From Streptomyces prunicolor NBRC 13075 (GTDB lineage: Bacteria > Actinomycetota > Actinomycetes > Streptomycetales > Streptomycetaceae): a stretch of 64,000 nt of DNA. Below the pieces are notes generated by a model, which saw only the letters and a program-made list of their open reading frames with translations, made no database searches and had not been told where the DNA came from. Of the stretch, positions 7,297 to 15,620 are shown piece after piece; within the stretch, counting starts at the first letter, position 1, and each line of letters begins with the position of its first letter. The DNA is taken from positions 1 through 64,000 of the forward strand of contig NZ_BARF01000091.1 of NCBI RefSeq assembly GCF_000367365.1, in the 5' to 3' direction. The position numbers were made by a program, and so were the translations under genes.

Positions 7297-7955
7297 CAGA
7301 GGGTTCCGATCCAATTGTTCAACAACTGCGCTCCGGCGTCGCCGGACTTCTCGGGGTGGAACTGCGTGGCCCACAGGGCGCCGTTCTCCACGGCGGCCAC
7401 GAAGGGCTTGCCGTGCGTCGACCAGGTCACCAGGGGGGCACGCATCGCCGGGTTCACGACTTCGAGGGACCAGTCGTGGACGGCGTAGGAGTGCACGAAG
7501 TAGAAGCGCGCGTCCGCGTCGAGGCCCGCGAAGAGCTGGGAGCCCGCCGGGGTGTCCACGGTGTTCCAGCCCATGTGGGGCACGATCTCGGCCTGGAGCG
7601 GCTCGACCGAGCCGGGCCACTCGTCCAGGCCCTCGGTCTCCACGCCGTGCTCGATGCCGCGCGCGAACAGGATCTGCATGCCCACGCAGATGCCCATCAC
7701 CGGGCGCCCGCCGGCCAGCCGACGGCCGACGATCCAGTCGCCGCGCGCCTCCTTGAGGCCCTGCATGCAGGCGGCGAAGGCGCCGACACCGGGCACCAGC
7801 AGGCCGTCCGCGTTCATGGCCTTGTCGTAGTCACGCGTTATCTCGACCTCGGCACCCGTGCGCGCGAGGGCACGCTCGGCGGAACGGACGTTCCCGAAGC
7901 CGTAGTCGAAGACGACGACCTTCTTGGAAGCGTTCTTCGCCGCGCTCAACTCCAC
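7296..7955 (-). CDS. hisH: Imidazole glycerol phosphate synthase, glutaminase subunit
   Basis: A class I glutamine amidotransferase of about 219 aa that supplies ammonia to HisF. The nucleophile Cys is in GICVGMQILF, the His-Glu pair in ATQFHPEKS, and FYFVHSYAV is conserved. Two starts are possible: GTG at 7955, or TTG at 7949, which would overlap the preceding stop by 4 bases (TTGA), the pattern used by its neighbours. Neither has an ideal Shine-Dalgarno sequence, since GGAG lies directly against the TTG. The annotated start uses GTG. Confidence 0.95.
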   Translation of the reverse strand: MELSAAKNASKKVVVFDYGFGNVRSAERALARTGAEVEITRDYDKAMNADGLLVPGVGAFAACMQGLKEARGDWIVGRRLAGGRPVMGICVGMQILFARGIEHGVETEGLDEWPGSVEPLQAEIVPHMGWNTVDTPAGSQLFAGLDADARFYFVHSYAVHDWSLEVVNPAMRAPLVTWSTHGKPFVAAVENGALWATQFHPEKSGDAGAQLLNNWIGTL

Positions 7956-8110
7956 ACCGCCAACCGCATGACCCCCGCGACCAGACACATCGCCGCGCCG
8001 ATGGAGACCAGCACGATGAGGCTCGCCGGCATCTTCTGCTTGACGAAGGAGTAGACCCCGCCGAGGAGGAAGAGTCCGACGACGATCAGGAGGCTGGAGA
8101 GGCCGGTCAC
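7946..8110 (-). CDS. Small two-helix membrane protein inside the his operon
   Basis: This 54-aa protein starts at GTG 8110, which overlaps the hisB stop by 4 bases (GTGA), and its TGA at 7948-7946 overlaps the start region of hisH. It has two predicted membrane helices (about residues 5-20 and 30-51) joined by a short basic loop (FVKQKMPAS). It is in the same coupled chain as the his enzymes, so it is certainly well placed to be translated. No function can be assigned; a longer upstream in-frame ATG exists but would run deep into hisB. Confidence 0.8.
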   Translation of the reverse strand: MTGLSSLLIVVGLFLLGGVYSFVKQKMPASLIVLVSIGAAMCLVAGVMRLAVWS

Positions 8111-8700
8111 AGCGCGCCCTTCGTGGAGGGGAGGATGCCGGCCGCGCGCGGGTCGCGCTCGGAGGCGTAGCGCAGCGCGCGGGCCAGCGCCTTGAACTGG
8201 CACTCCACGATGTGGTGTGCGTTGCGCCCATAGGGCACGTGCACATGAAGCGCGATCTGGGCCTGTGCGACGAAGGACTCCAGGATGTGCCGGGTCATCG
8301 TGGTGTCGTACTCGCCGATCATCGGCGCCATGTTCTCGGGCTCGGTGTGCACGAGGTACGGGCGGCCGGAGAGATCGACGGTCACCTGCGCGAGGGACTC
8401 GTCGAGCGGCACCGTGCAGTTGCCGAACCGGTAGATCCCCACCTTGTCGCCGAGCGCCTGCTTGAAGGCGGCGCCGAGGGCGAGGGCGGTGTCCTCGATG
8501 GTGTGGTGCGAGTCGATGTGCAGATCGCCCTCGGTCTTCACGGTGAGGTCGAACAGACCGTGCCGGCCGAGCTGGTCCAGCATGTGGTCGTAGAAGCCGA
8601 CTCCTGTCGACACGTCGACCTTGCCGTGCCCGTCGAGATCGATCTCGACGAGGACCGACGTCTCCTTGGTCGCCCGCTCCACACGTCCTACGCGGTTCAT
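8107..8700 (-). CDS. hisB: Imidazoleglycerol-phosphate dehydratase
   Basis: A 197-aa monofunctional dehydratase, without the phosphatase domain found in enterobacterial HisB. The manganese-binding motifs are plain: FYDHMLDQLGRHG, DSHHTIEDTALALG and HHIVECQFKALARALR. It removes water from imidazole glycerol phosphate to give imidazole acetol phosphate, the substrate of HisC. Its ATG at 8700 overlaps the hisC stop by 4 bases. A separate histidinol-phosphatase is not in the window. Confidence 0.97.
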   Translation of the reverse strand: MNRVGRVERATKETSVLVEIDLDGHGKVDVSTGVGFYDHMLDQLGRHGLFDLTVKTEGDLHIDSHHTIEDTALALGAAFKQALGDKVGIYRFGNCTVPLDESLAQVTVDLSGRPYLVHTEPENMAPMIGEYDTTMTRHILESFVAQAQIALHVHVPYGRNAHHIVECQFKALARALRYASERDPRAAGILPSTKGAL

Positions 8701-9806
8701 GCGCTCTGCTCCTTCTTCAGTTCACGGACCGCGTCGAGGAACGCGTCGTTCTCTTCGGGGGTTCCGGCGGAGACCCGCAGCCACCCCGGGATGCCGTTGT
8801 CCCGGACCAGGACGCCCTGGTCGAGGATCTTCTGCCAGGCGGTGTGCGAGTCCGCGAACCGCCCGAACTGCACGAAGTTCGCGTCGGACTCGACGACTTC
8901 ACACCCGAGGGCCTTCAACTCGCCCACCAGCCGGTCCCGTTCGGACTTCAGCTGCTCGACATACCCCAGCAACGTGTCGGTGTGCTCCAGGGCGGCCAGC
9001 GCGGTCGCCTGGGTGACGGCGGACAAGTGGTAAGGCAGCCGTACGAGTTGGACGGCGTCGACGACCGCCGGGTGCGCGGCGAGATAGCCGAGCCGCAGGC
9101 CCGCCGCGCCGAACGCCTTCGACATCGTCCGCGAGACGACGAGATTCGGCCGACCTTCGAGCAGCGGCAGCAGCGAGTCGCCGTGGCTGAACTCGATGTA
9201 CGCCTCGTCGACGATCACCATCGACGGCTTGGCGGCCTGCGCGGCCTCGTACAGCGCGAGCACCGTCTCGGGCGGAACGGCGTTGCCCGTGGGGTTGTTG
9301 GGGGTCGTGATGAACACGACGTCGGGCTTGTTCTCGGCGATCCAGCGCTCGGCGGCGGCGAGATCGATCGTGAAGTCCTCGTTGCGCGGACCGGAGATCC
9401 AGCCGGTCCCCGTGCCGCGCGCGATGAGCGCGTGCATCGAGTACGACGGCTCGAAGCCGATCGCCGTACGGCCGGGCCCGCCAAAGGTCTGGAGCAGTTG
9501 CTGGATGACCTCGTTGGAGCCGTTGGCCGCCCACACGTTCTCGACGCCGACCCGGTAACTCCCGGTCTTCGTGAGGTAGTTGGCCAGCTCGGTGCGCAAC
9601 TCGACCACGTCCCGGTCCGGGTAGCGGTTGAGATCGCGGGCGGCCTCACGGACTCGCTCGGCGATGCGCTCGACCAGCGCCTCGGGCAGCGGGTAGGGGT
9701 TCTCGTTGGTGTTCAGCCGTACGGGGACGTCCAACTGGGGCGCGCCATAAGGGGACTTGCCGCGCAGCTCGTCCCGTACGGGAAGATCGTCGATTCCGAA
9801 GCTCAC
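8697..9806 (-). CDS. hisC: Histidinol-phosphate aminotransferase
   Basis: A 369-aa class I/II PLP aminotransferase. The PLP lysine is in SRTMSKAFGAAGLRLGY, and TTPNNPTGN, DEAYIEF and the N-terminal RLNTNENPYP are typical of HisC. The very long open frame upstream overlaps hisD and is a GC-bias artefact. GTG at 9806 overlaps the hisD stop (GTGA) and gives the expected N-terminus. It transfers an amino group from glutamate to imidazole acetol phosphate. Confidence 0.97.
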   Translation of the reverse strand: MSFGIDDLPVRDELRGKSPYGAPQLDVPVRLNTNENPYPLPEALVERIAERVREAARDLNRYPDRDVVELRTELANYLTKTGSYRVGVENVWAANGSNEVIQQLLQTFGGPGRTAIGFEPSYSMHALIARGTGTGWISGPRNEDFTIDLAAAERWIAENKPDVVFITTPNNPTGNAVPPETVLALYEAAQAAKPSMVIVDEAYIEFSHGDSLLPLLEGRPNLVVSRTMSKAFGAAGLRLGYLAAHPAVVDAVQLVRLPYHLSAVTQATALAALEHTDTLLGYVEQLKSERDRLVGELKALGCEVVESDANFVQFGRFADSHTAWQKILDQGVLVRDNGIPGWLRVSAGTPEENDAFLDAVRELKKEQSA

Positions 9807-11125
9807 TTGCCGGGCACCTTCCAACCGAACCTTGCCTTGACCGCCGCGCCGTGCGCGGGCAGGTCCTCCGCCTCCGCCAGCGTGACCACGTGATGCGCCA
9901 CGTCCGCCAGCGCGTCCTTCGTGTAGTCGACGATGTGGATGCCGCGCAGGAAGGACTGCACGGAGAGCCCGGAGGAGTGGCAGGCGCAACCCCCGGTCGG
10001 CAGCACGTGGTTGGAGCCGGCCGCGTAGTCGCCCAACGACACGGGCGCCCAGGGTCCGACGAAGATCGCGCCCGCGTTCCGCACCCGGTCGGCGACCGCG
10101 GCGGCATCCGCCGTCTGGATCTCCAGGTGCTCGGCGCCGTACGCATCGACGACCCGCAGGCCCTCGTCGATGCCGTCGACGAGGACGATCGCGGACTGCC
10201 GGCCGGCCAGCGCCGGGGCGATCCGGTCCTCGATGTGCTTGGTGGCCGCGACCTGCGGTTCCAGTTCCTTCTCGACGGCGTCCGCGAGCGTCACGGAGTC
10301 CGTGACCAGGACGGCGGCGGCGAGCGGGTCGTGCTCGGCCTGGCTGATCAGGTCGGCGGCGACGTGCACGGGGTCGGCGCTGTCGTCGGCGAGGACCGCG
10401 ATCTCGGTCGGGCCGGCCTCGGTGTCGATGCCGATCTTGCCGGTGAAGTAGCGCTTGGCGGCGGCGACCCAGATGTTGCCGGGCCCGGTGACCATGTTGG
10501 CCGGGGCGCAGGACTCGGTGCCGTGGGCGAACATCGCGACGGCCTGGGCGCCGCCGACGGCGTAGACCTCGTCGACGCCGAGCAGCGCGCAGGCGGCGAG
10601 GATCGTCGGGTGCGGCAGACCGTCGAAGTCCGCCTGCGGCGGCGAGGCGAGCGCGACGGAGCCGACGCCGGCCTCTTGCGCCGGGACGACGTTCATGATC
10701 ACGGACGACGGGTACACGGACCGACCACCCGGGGCGTACAGCCCCACCCGGTCCACCGGCACCCACTTCTCGGTGACCGTGCCGCCGGGCACGACCTGGG
10801 TCGTGTGCGTCGTACGGCGCTGCTCGCGGTGGACGAGCCGGGCGCGCCGGATGGACTCCTCCAGGGCCGCGCGCACCGCCGGGTCGAGCTGCTCCAGCGC
10901 GTCGCTGAGCGCCTGCGCCGGGACCCGTACCGATTCCAGCCGCACGCCGTCGAACTTCTCGGCGAAGTCGATCAGCGCCGCGTCGCCCCGATGATGCACG
11001 GCCTCGCAGATCGGCCGCACCTTCTCCAGGGCGGCCGAGACGTCGAAGTCGGCTCGGGGCAGCAGGTCGCGCAGGGCGGGCCCTTCGGGGAGGGCGTCAC
11101 CGCGCAGATCGATTCGGGAGATCAC
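9803..11125 (-). CDS. hisD: Histidinol dehydrogenase
   Basis: This 440-aa zinc enzyme oxidises histidinol to histidine in two NAD-dependent steps. Family segments are GKIGIDTEAGPTEIAVLADD, LISQAEHDPLAAAVLVTD with the metal ligands Gln/His, and a C-terminal HVVTLAEAEDL. It starts at GTG 11125 and is the promoter-proximal gene of the operon. The promoter must lie in the 170-base gap shared with the divergent gene at 11296. Confidence 0.97.
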   Translation of the reverse strand: MISRIDLRGDALPEGPALRDLLPRADFDVSAALEKVRPICEAVHHRGDAALIDFAEKFDGVRLESVRVPAQALSDALEQLDPAVRAALEESIRRARLVHREQRRTTHTTQVVPGGTVTEKWVPVDRVGLYAPGGRSVYPSSVIMNVVPAQEAGVGSVALASPPQADFDGLPHPTILAACALLGVDEVYAVGGAQAVAMFAHGTESCAPANMVTGPGNIWVAAAKRYFTGKIGIDTEAGPTEIAVLADDSADPVHVAADLISQAEHDPLAAAVLVTDSVTLADAVEKELEPQVAATKHIEDRIAPALAGRQSAIVLVDGIDEGLRVVDAYGAEHLEIQTADAAAVADRVRNAGAIFVGPWAPVSLGDYAAGSNHVLPTGGCACHSSGLSVQSFLRGIHIVDYTKDALADVAHHVVTLAEAEDLPAHGAAVKARFGWKVPGK

Positions 11126-11295
11126 GCGCCAATTCTCTCAGACGGCGATCGACGACTGCTCACGCATATCAATGGCTGATACAGACCGTGGCCGGAACCC
11201 GGAAGATCCCCTTCACGTCTAGTGTTCCGGGCGTCACGGAGCGGGCATGAACAGCTGTGCGAAACCCGTGAGTAGTTGAGAGGGATGAAAGAGCA
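11126..11295. promoter_or_regulatory. Divergent his operon / repeat-protein promoter region
   Basis: The 170-base gap separates hisD (minus) from a divergent gene (plus). On the plus strand GGAAC at 11194-11198 and GTCT at 11217-11220 resemble the two elements of an ECF (SigE-type) promoter, but the 18-base spacing is wider than the usual 15-17, so this is weak. A 7-bp inverted repeat (ccggaac / gttccgg) brackets the same stretch. I cannot place the hisD promoter with confidence. Confidence 0.3.
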
Positions 11296-12873
11296 GTGAC
11301 CGAGGGTGCCGGCCTCCGCGCGGGGGATGTGCCGGACGATCTGACCGCCGCCGAGGCCGGTATGTGGCAGGCCTTCCGCAACGGCAGCGTGTACGACCTG
11401 AGCAGCGGCGACACGGTCGTCGACGATCCGCACGGCGGGCACCCGTGGGGCCCGGAGCGGACGGTACGGGCCCGCATCGTGTGCTGGCTGCTCCTGGACG
11501 GCCCGCCCGCGCTGTCGGGCCGGGTGGCCTCCCTGAAACTCACCGGCGTGCAGATCAGCGGCGTGCTGGACCTGGCGGGCGGCACCGTCACGCCGTACGT
11601 CGAGCTGAAGGGCTGCCGTTTCGAGCGGGAGGTGCTGCTGCCGGAGGCCCGCTTCCGGACCGTACGGCTGGTGGACTGCTCGGTGCCGCGCCTGGAGGCG
11701 GCGCGGGTGCACACGGAGGGTGATCTGCATCTGCCGCGCTGCCGCTTCCACAACGGCGTCCGGCTGACCGACGCGCACATCGGCACGGATCTGCTGCTCA
11801 ACCAGGCGATCGTGTACCGGGACCGCACCGGGCGTTCGATCGCCGCCGACGGCATGACCGTGGGGCAGGATCTCCAGGCCGAACTCCTCGAATCGCACGG
11901 TGAGTTGAGCCTGCGCAGCGCCAAGGTCGGCGTCTCGCTTAGTCTGCGCGGCGCCCGGCTGGCGAACCCGTACACGCGACTCGCCCTGAACGCGCCCCAG
12001 TTGACCGTGGGCCGCACCCTGTACCTCACCCCGGCCGGTGTCGGCGGCCCGTGGCTGAGCGGCACAACTCCCGCGCGCGGGACCCGCATCCAGCGTTTCT
12101 CGTGCCAGGGCGGGGTGCGGCTGGACGACGGGCGGTTCGGGGACGCGGTGGACCTGGAGCGGGCCCGGTTCACGTTCACGGACAACCAGGAATTGTCGCT
12201 ACTGCGCATCCAGGCGCCGGAGTTGCGCTTCCTCGGGGAGGGGCCACAGCGCGGGAAGGTGGTGCTGTCGGGGGCACGGGTGGTCAACCTGATTGATTCG
12301 GCGACCAGTTGGCCGGGTCCCGGCAACCTGCACATGGGCGGCTTCGTGTACGAGAACCTCGTACCGCAGGGCCCGTTCCCGCTGGACACCCGCCTCGACT
12401 GGGTGGCCGCGGCGACCGCCGAGTACGCCCCGGAGCCGTACGAGCGGCTCGCGACCGTGCTGCGCAACGCCGGTGAGGACGAGGACGCGCGGGAGGTGCT
12501 GCTCGCCAAGCAGCGCAGGCGGCGGGAGAGTCTGCCGGTCGCGGCGAAGGTGTGGGGGGTCGTGCAGGACTGGACGGTCGCCTACGGGTACCGGCCGGGC
12601 CGGGCCGCCGTATGGATGGCGGTGCTGTGGGCGGCGAGTTCGCTGGCGTTCGCGCACGCCGACCACGCGCCGGTGAACGCGAACGGGCATCCGCCGTGGA
12701 GCCCGGCCCTGTTCGCGCTGGATCTGCTGCTGCCGGTGATCGACCTGGGGCAGGTGGGCCAGTGGCAGCTGCACGGGGGCTGGCAGTGGCTCTCGGTGGC
12801 GCTGATCCTGCTGGGGTGGATCCTGGCCACGACGGTGGCGGCGGGCGCCACACGCCTGCTTAGACGCGGTTAG
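11296..12873 (+). CDS. Pentapeptide-like repeat protein with C-terminal membrane helices
   Basis: This 525-aa protein has an N-terminal 400 residues made of short degenerate beta-type repeats (for example GVLDLAGGTVTPYVELKGC, EGDLHLPRCRF, GVSLSLRGARL), resembling a right-handed beta-helix of the pentapeptide kind. A basic linker with RRRRES follows, and the last 90 residues hold two or three membrane helices. Similar Streptomyces proteins carry the name membrane-associated oxidoreductase, but I see no nucleotide, flavin or metal motif, so I do not support that name. GTG at 11296 is the first usable start. It is divergent from hisD. Confidence 0.75.
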   Translation: MTEGAGLRAGDVPDDLTAAEAGMWQAFRNGSVYDLSSGDTVVDDPHGGHPWGPERTVRARIVCWLLLDGPPALSGRVASLKLTGVQISGVLDLAGGTVTPYVELKGCRFEREVLLPEARFRTVRLVDCSVPRLEAARVHTEGDLHLPRCRFHNGVRLTDAHIGTDLLLNQAIVYRDRTGRSIAADGMTVGQDLQAELLESHGELSLRSAKVGVSLSLRGARLANPYTRLALNAPQLTVGRTLYLTPAGVGGPWLSGTTPARGTRIQRFSCQGGVRLDDGRFGDAVDLERARFTFTDNQELSLLRIQAPELRFLGEGPQRGKVVLSGARVVNLIDSATSWPGPGNLHMGGFVYENLVPQGPFPLDTRLDWVAAATAEYAPEPYERLATVLRNAGEDEDAREVLLAKQRRRRESLPVAAKVWGVVQDWTVAYGYRPGRAAVWMAVLWAASSLAFAHADHAPVNANGHPPWSPALFALDLLLPVIDLGQVGQWQLHGGWQWLSVALILLGWILATTVAAGATRLLRRG

Positions 12874-13013
12874 GAACCCGCTCGCAAAGGCCCCGGGCAC
12901 AGCACTCGAACAGATGAGCAACAGTCACCTTTTACCTGCCTTTGACCAGGGCGCGTACAACTTTCAGGCGGGTGCTCAAACGGTCTGGCGCACTCCGGAT
13001 CCACGGTCTTTCA

Positions 13014-14147
13014 ATGGTCGACACCATGGCTCTGCTGCGCGCGTTCATCCGTACCGCCCGGATGGCAAGGAACACCTCGCGGCTCGCCGCCGGGCTGCCG
13101 GCCGACGACGAGGTCCTCCTCGACGCGCCCGACGACCGGCTCGGCCCCGCGCTGGTCGCCGCCGGGCGCGGCGAGTACGGCCCGGCCTCCGCACTGCTGG
13201 CCGCCACGCGCGCGTCCGCCGAGTGGGAGGACCGCGACCGCCACACACGCCGGCTCGCCGCGTTCGCCCGCTCCCGCCCCGAGTGGCTGGACGACTGGTG
13301 CGCGGCCGCCCCGCAGAACCCGGACGCACTCCTCGTCACGGCCCAGCTGGCGATGGACCGCTGCTGGGAGTCACCGGCCCGCGCCGAACTGCTGCGCGAG
13401 CTGAGCCCGCTGATCACCGCGGCGGCCGAGGCCGAACCGCGCGACCCGGTGCCCTGGCGCATCGCCCTCGACCGGGCACGGGGCACGAACGCCGGGCACA
13501 CCGAGTTCGAACGGCTGTGGGGCGAGGCGGTCCGCCGCTCCCCGCACCACTACGGCTGCCATGTGGCCGCCCTCCAGTACCTCTCGGCGGCCTGCTGCGC
13601 GCAGTGGGGGAACACACCACACACCGCCCGCTGCTCCCACCGCGCGTGCTTCGACTTCGCCGAGCCGGCCGCGCAGGACGCCCTGCCCGGCTCGCTCGTC
13701 CAGGCGCTGCCGGTGCGGGCAGCCTTCGCCTGTCTGACCGACGGCTGCGCTCCGACGGTGCCCCGCGCCCGCCTGGACGCGGCGGCCGACCTGGCGATCG
13801 CCCTCTCGGCCACCTACGCGGCGGCGGACCCCTGGCCGGCCGAGGTCCGCAACCTCCTGACCTACGTCCTCATCCGCCTCGAACGCTGGACGGACGCGCT
13901 CGACCAGCTCCGCCTGATCGGCCCGTACGCCACGTCCTTCCCCTGGGACCGGATCTCCGACGACCCGCTGGGCCAGTTCCTCGAAGTCCGGGACGGCGTA
14001 CGCATGGCGGTGGCCTCGGACATCCCGCTCGGCGGCCCGATTCCCCACACTCTGCGGGCGATTCCGACGCAGCCGTGGGCCTTCGAGGACGCTCCCGGGT
14101 ATCCACGGAGTGAGCACGACGGACGTGCCCGCTCCGGCGACCATTAG
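13014..14147 (+). CDS. Hypothetical helical (TPR/DUF4034-like) protein
   Basis: About 377 aa, rich in Ala, Trp and Leu helices. Segments such as ARSRPEWLDDWCAAAP, DPVPWRIALDRARG, FERLWGEAVRRSPHHYGCH and HVAALQYLSAACC resemble the DUF4034 family of Streptomyces, a TPR-like fold of unknown role; this is from recollection of the pattern. The open frame begins at a TTG at 12942, but ATG 13014 is the first good start; another ATG lies at 13026. None has a clear Shine-Dalgarno site. Its stop overlaps the candidate -10 box of the next gene. Confidence 0.65.
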   Translation: MVDTMALLRAFIRTARMARNTSRLAAGLPADDEVLLDAPDDRLGPALVAAGRGEYGPASALLAATRASAEWEDRDRHTRRLAAFARSRPEWLDDWCAAAPQNPDALLVTAQLAMDRCWESPARAELLRELSPLITAAAEAEPRDPVPWRIALDRARGTNAGHTEFERLWGEAVRRSPHHYGCHVAALQYLSAACCAQWGNTPHTARCSHRACFDFAEPAAQDALPGSLVQALPVRAAFACLTDGCAPTVPRARLDAAADLAIALSATYAAADPWPAEVRNLLTYVLIRLERWTDALDQLRLIGPYATSFPWDRISDDPLGQFLEVRDGVRMAVASDIPLGGPIPHTLRAIPTQPWAFEDAPGYPRSEHDGRARSGDH

Positions 14148-14150
14148 GCT
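14145..14150 (+). promoter_or_regulatory. Candidate -10 hexamer (TAGGCT) before the LON-domain gene
   Basis: TAGGCT lies eight bases before the GTG at 14159, and no Shine-Dalgarno sequence fits in the gap, so the message is probably leaderless. The hexamer overlaps the TAG stop of the upstream gene. Confidence 0.4.
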
Positions 14151-14158
14151 TTTGCGCC

Positions 14159-14902
14159 GTGACCACCGTCCGGCTGCCGCTCTTCCCCCTGAACTCGGTT
14201 CTGTTCCCGGGGCTCGTGCTTCCTCTGAACATTTTCGAGGAGCGCTATCGCGCCATGATGCGCGATCTGCTCAAGACCCCTGAGGAGGATTCGCGCCGAT
14301 TCGCCGTCGTGGCCATCCGCGACGGCCACGAGGTGGCATCGACCGCCCCGGGCATGCCCGACCAGACGGCCGTGCCCGAACGCGGGCCCACCGCCGGCTT
14401 CGGCCCCGACCCGCTCAAGGCCTTCCACTCGGTGGGCTGCGTCGCCGACGCGGCCACGATCCGCGAGCGCGCCGACGGCACCTTCGAGGTGCTGGCGACG
14501 GGCACGACCCGGATGCGACTGCTCTCCGTGGACGCCTCGGGCCCGTTCCTGACGGCCGAGCTGGAGGAGCTGCCCGAGGAGAAGGGCGACGAGGCGGGCG
14601 CCCTTGCGGAAGGCGTGCTACGCGCGTTCCGCCAATACCAAAAACGCTTGGCAGGCGCCCGCGAACGCACCCTGTCGACGGGCGAGGCCGAACTCCCCGA
14701 CGAACCGGCGGTCGTCTCCTACCTGGTGGCCGCGGCGATGATGCTCGACACGGCGACAAAACAACGCCTCCTCCAGGCCCCCGACACGGCTTCCCGCCTC
14801 CGCGACGAACTGAAACTCCTTCGCTCCGAGACGGCCATCATCCGTAACCTGCCGTCCCTGCCCGCGTCGGACCTGACCCGAGGCCCGACAAGCCTGAACT
14901 GA
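14159..14902 (+). CDS. LON peptidase substrate-binding-domain protein
   Basis: This 247-aa protein is a stand-alone LON N-terminal domain. It opens with LPLFPLNSVLFPGLVLPLNIFE, which is diagnostic, and has the later RMRLLSVDASGPFLTAELEEL strand region. There is no AAA+ or Ser-Lys protease domain, so it is not a protease by itself; such proteins may bind substrates or act in regulation, but the role is unknown. It is followed 21 bases later by ybaK on the same strand. Confidence 0.9.
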   Translation: MTTVRLPLFPLNSVLFPGLVLPLNIFEERYRAMMRDLLKTPEEDSRRFAVVAIRDGHEVASTAPGMPDQTAVPERGPTAGFGPDPLKAFHSVGCVADAATIRERADGTFEVLATGTTRMRLLSVDASGPFLTAELEELPEEKGDEAGALAEGVLRAFRQYQKRLAGARERTLSTGEAELPDEPAVVSYLVAAAMMLDTATKQRLLQAPDTASRLRDELKLLRSETAIIRNLPSLPASDLTRGPTSLN

Positions 14903-14923
14903 CCCCGGAAACCGGACCAACTG

Positions 14924-15424
14924 ATGGCCAAGAAGCCAAAACAACAACAGTCGGGCGGCACTCCCGCGACGGTCGTCCTGACGACCGCGGGAGTGCCGTA
15001 CGACCTCCACGCCTACGACCACGACCCGTCCCACCCCTCCTACGGCGAGGAGGCGGCCGAGGCGATGGGCGTCTCCCCGGACCGGGTTTTCAAAACCTTG
15101 CTGGCGGACGTGGACGGCACGTTGACGGTCGCCGTCGTCCCGGTGGCGGGCCAGCTGGACCTGAAGGCACTCGCGTCGGCGGTGGGCGGCAAACGCGCGA
15201 CGATGGCCGACCCGACCCTCGCCGAACGCACCACGGGCTACGTCCGAGGCGGCATCTCCCCCCTGGGCCAACGCAAGAAACTCCGCACGGTCCTGGACGA
15301 CTCGGCCACCTCCCACCCCACGATCTGCGTCTCGGCGGGCCGCCGCGGCCTGGAGGTGGAACTCTCCCCCGAGGACCTGAAAACCCTCACGGCCGCGGTA
15401 CTGGCCCCCATCGGCCGTGCGTGA
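14924..15424 (+). CDS. ybaK: Cys-tRNA(Pro) deacylase, YbaK/EbsC family
   Basis: A 166-aa YbaK-type editing enzyme that hydrolyses Cys-tRNA(Pro) mischarged by prolyl-tRNA synthetase. Typical segments are DRVFKTLLADVDG (catalytic Lys), LAERTTGYVRGGISPLGQRKKL and the C-terminal CVSAGRRGLEVELSPEDL. Lys/Gln-rich N-terminus is variable in the family. It is probably cotranscribed with the LON-domain gene. A 24-codon bL37-like frame begins 41 bases after its stop. Confidence 0.93.
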   Translation: MAKKPKQQQSGGTPATVVLTTAGVPYDLHAYDHDPSHPSYGEEAAEAMGVSPDRVFKTLLADVDGTLTVAVVPVAGQLDLKALASAVGGKRATMADPTLAERTTGYVRGGISPLGQRKKLRTVLDDSATSHPTICVSAGRRGLEVELSPEDLKTLTAAVLAPIGRA

Positions 15425-15465
15425 CCTCTCGACGCGACGCCCGTCCTGGGTTAAGCACAAGGGGC

Positions 15466-15540
15466 ATGTCGAAGAAAACGAGAAAACGAAAGTGGCGCGT
15501 ACGAAAGCACAGGGCTAATCACGGCCACCGACCGGCGTAG
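15466..15540 (+). CDS. Putative 50S ribosomal protein bL37 (24 aa)
   Basis: A 24-codon frame, ATG 15466 to TAG 15540, encodes a very basic peptide that starts MSKKTRKRK and ends RANHGHRPA. Mycobacterial bL37, as I recall it, is also 24 aa, starts MAKRGRKKR and ends KANHGKRPNA, so length, basic N-terminus and the ANHGxRP core all agree. bL37 is an actinobacterial large-subunit protein near the peptidyl-transferase centre. AAGGGG lies immediately before the ATG, closer than ideal. Codons include AAA, AGA, CGA, AGG and AAT, unusual in a highly expressed Streptomyces gene. The 3' end overlaps a hairpin. Confidence 0.7.
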   Translation: MSKKTRKRKWRVRKHRANHGHRPA

Positions 15541-15558
15541 GCGTTTCGGACGCCGGTC
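15530..15558 (+). terminator. Hairpin at the 3' end of the bL37-like frame
   Basis: A 9-bp perfect stem (gaccggcgt / acgccggtc) with an 11-base loop overlaps the last codons of the micro-ORF. It is a plausible terminator for the LON-ybaK-bL37 transcript, though there is no T-run. Confidence 0.45.
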
Positions 15559-15620
15559 CGGTGACTGGCGGGGATGGCTTCTGGACGCAGGGGGCAACGC
15601 GGCGCGACTTCTCGACGCCG

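Noticed and set aside
12914..14113. 399-codon plus-strand frame overlapping the TPR-like gene
   Set aside because: It is an Arg/Pro/Gly-rich alternative frame; the frame starting at 13014 has protein-like composition and helical segments.
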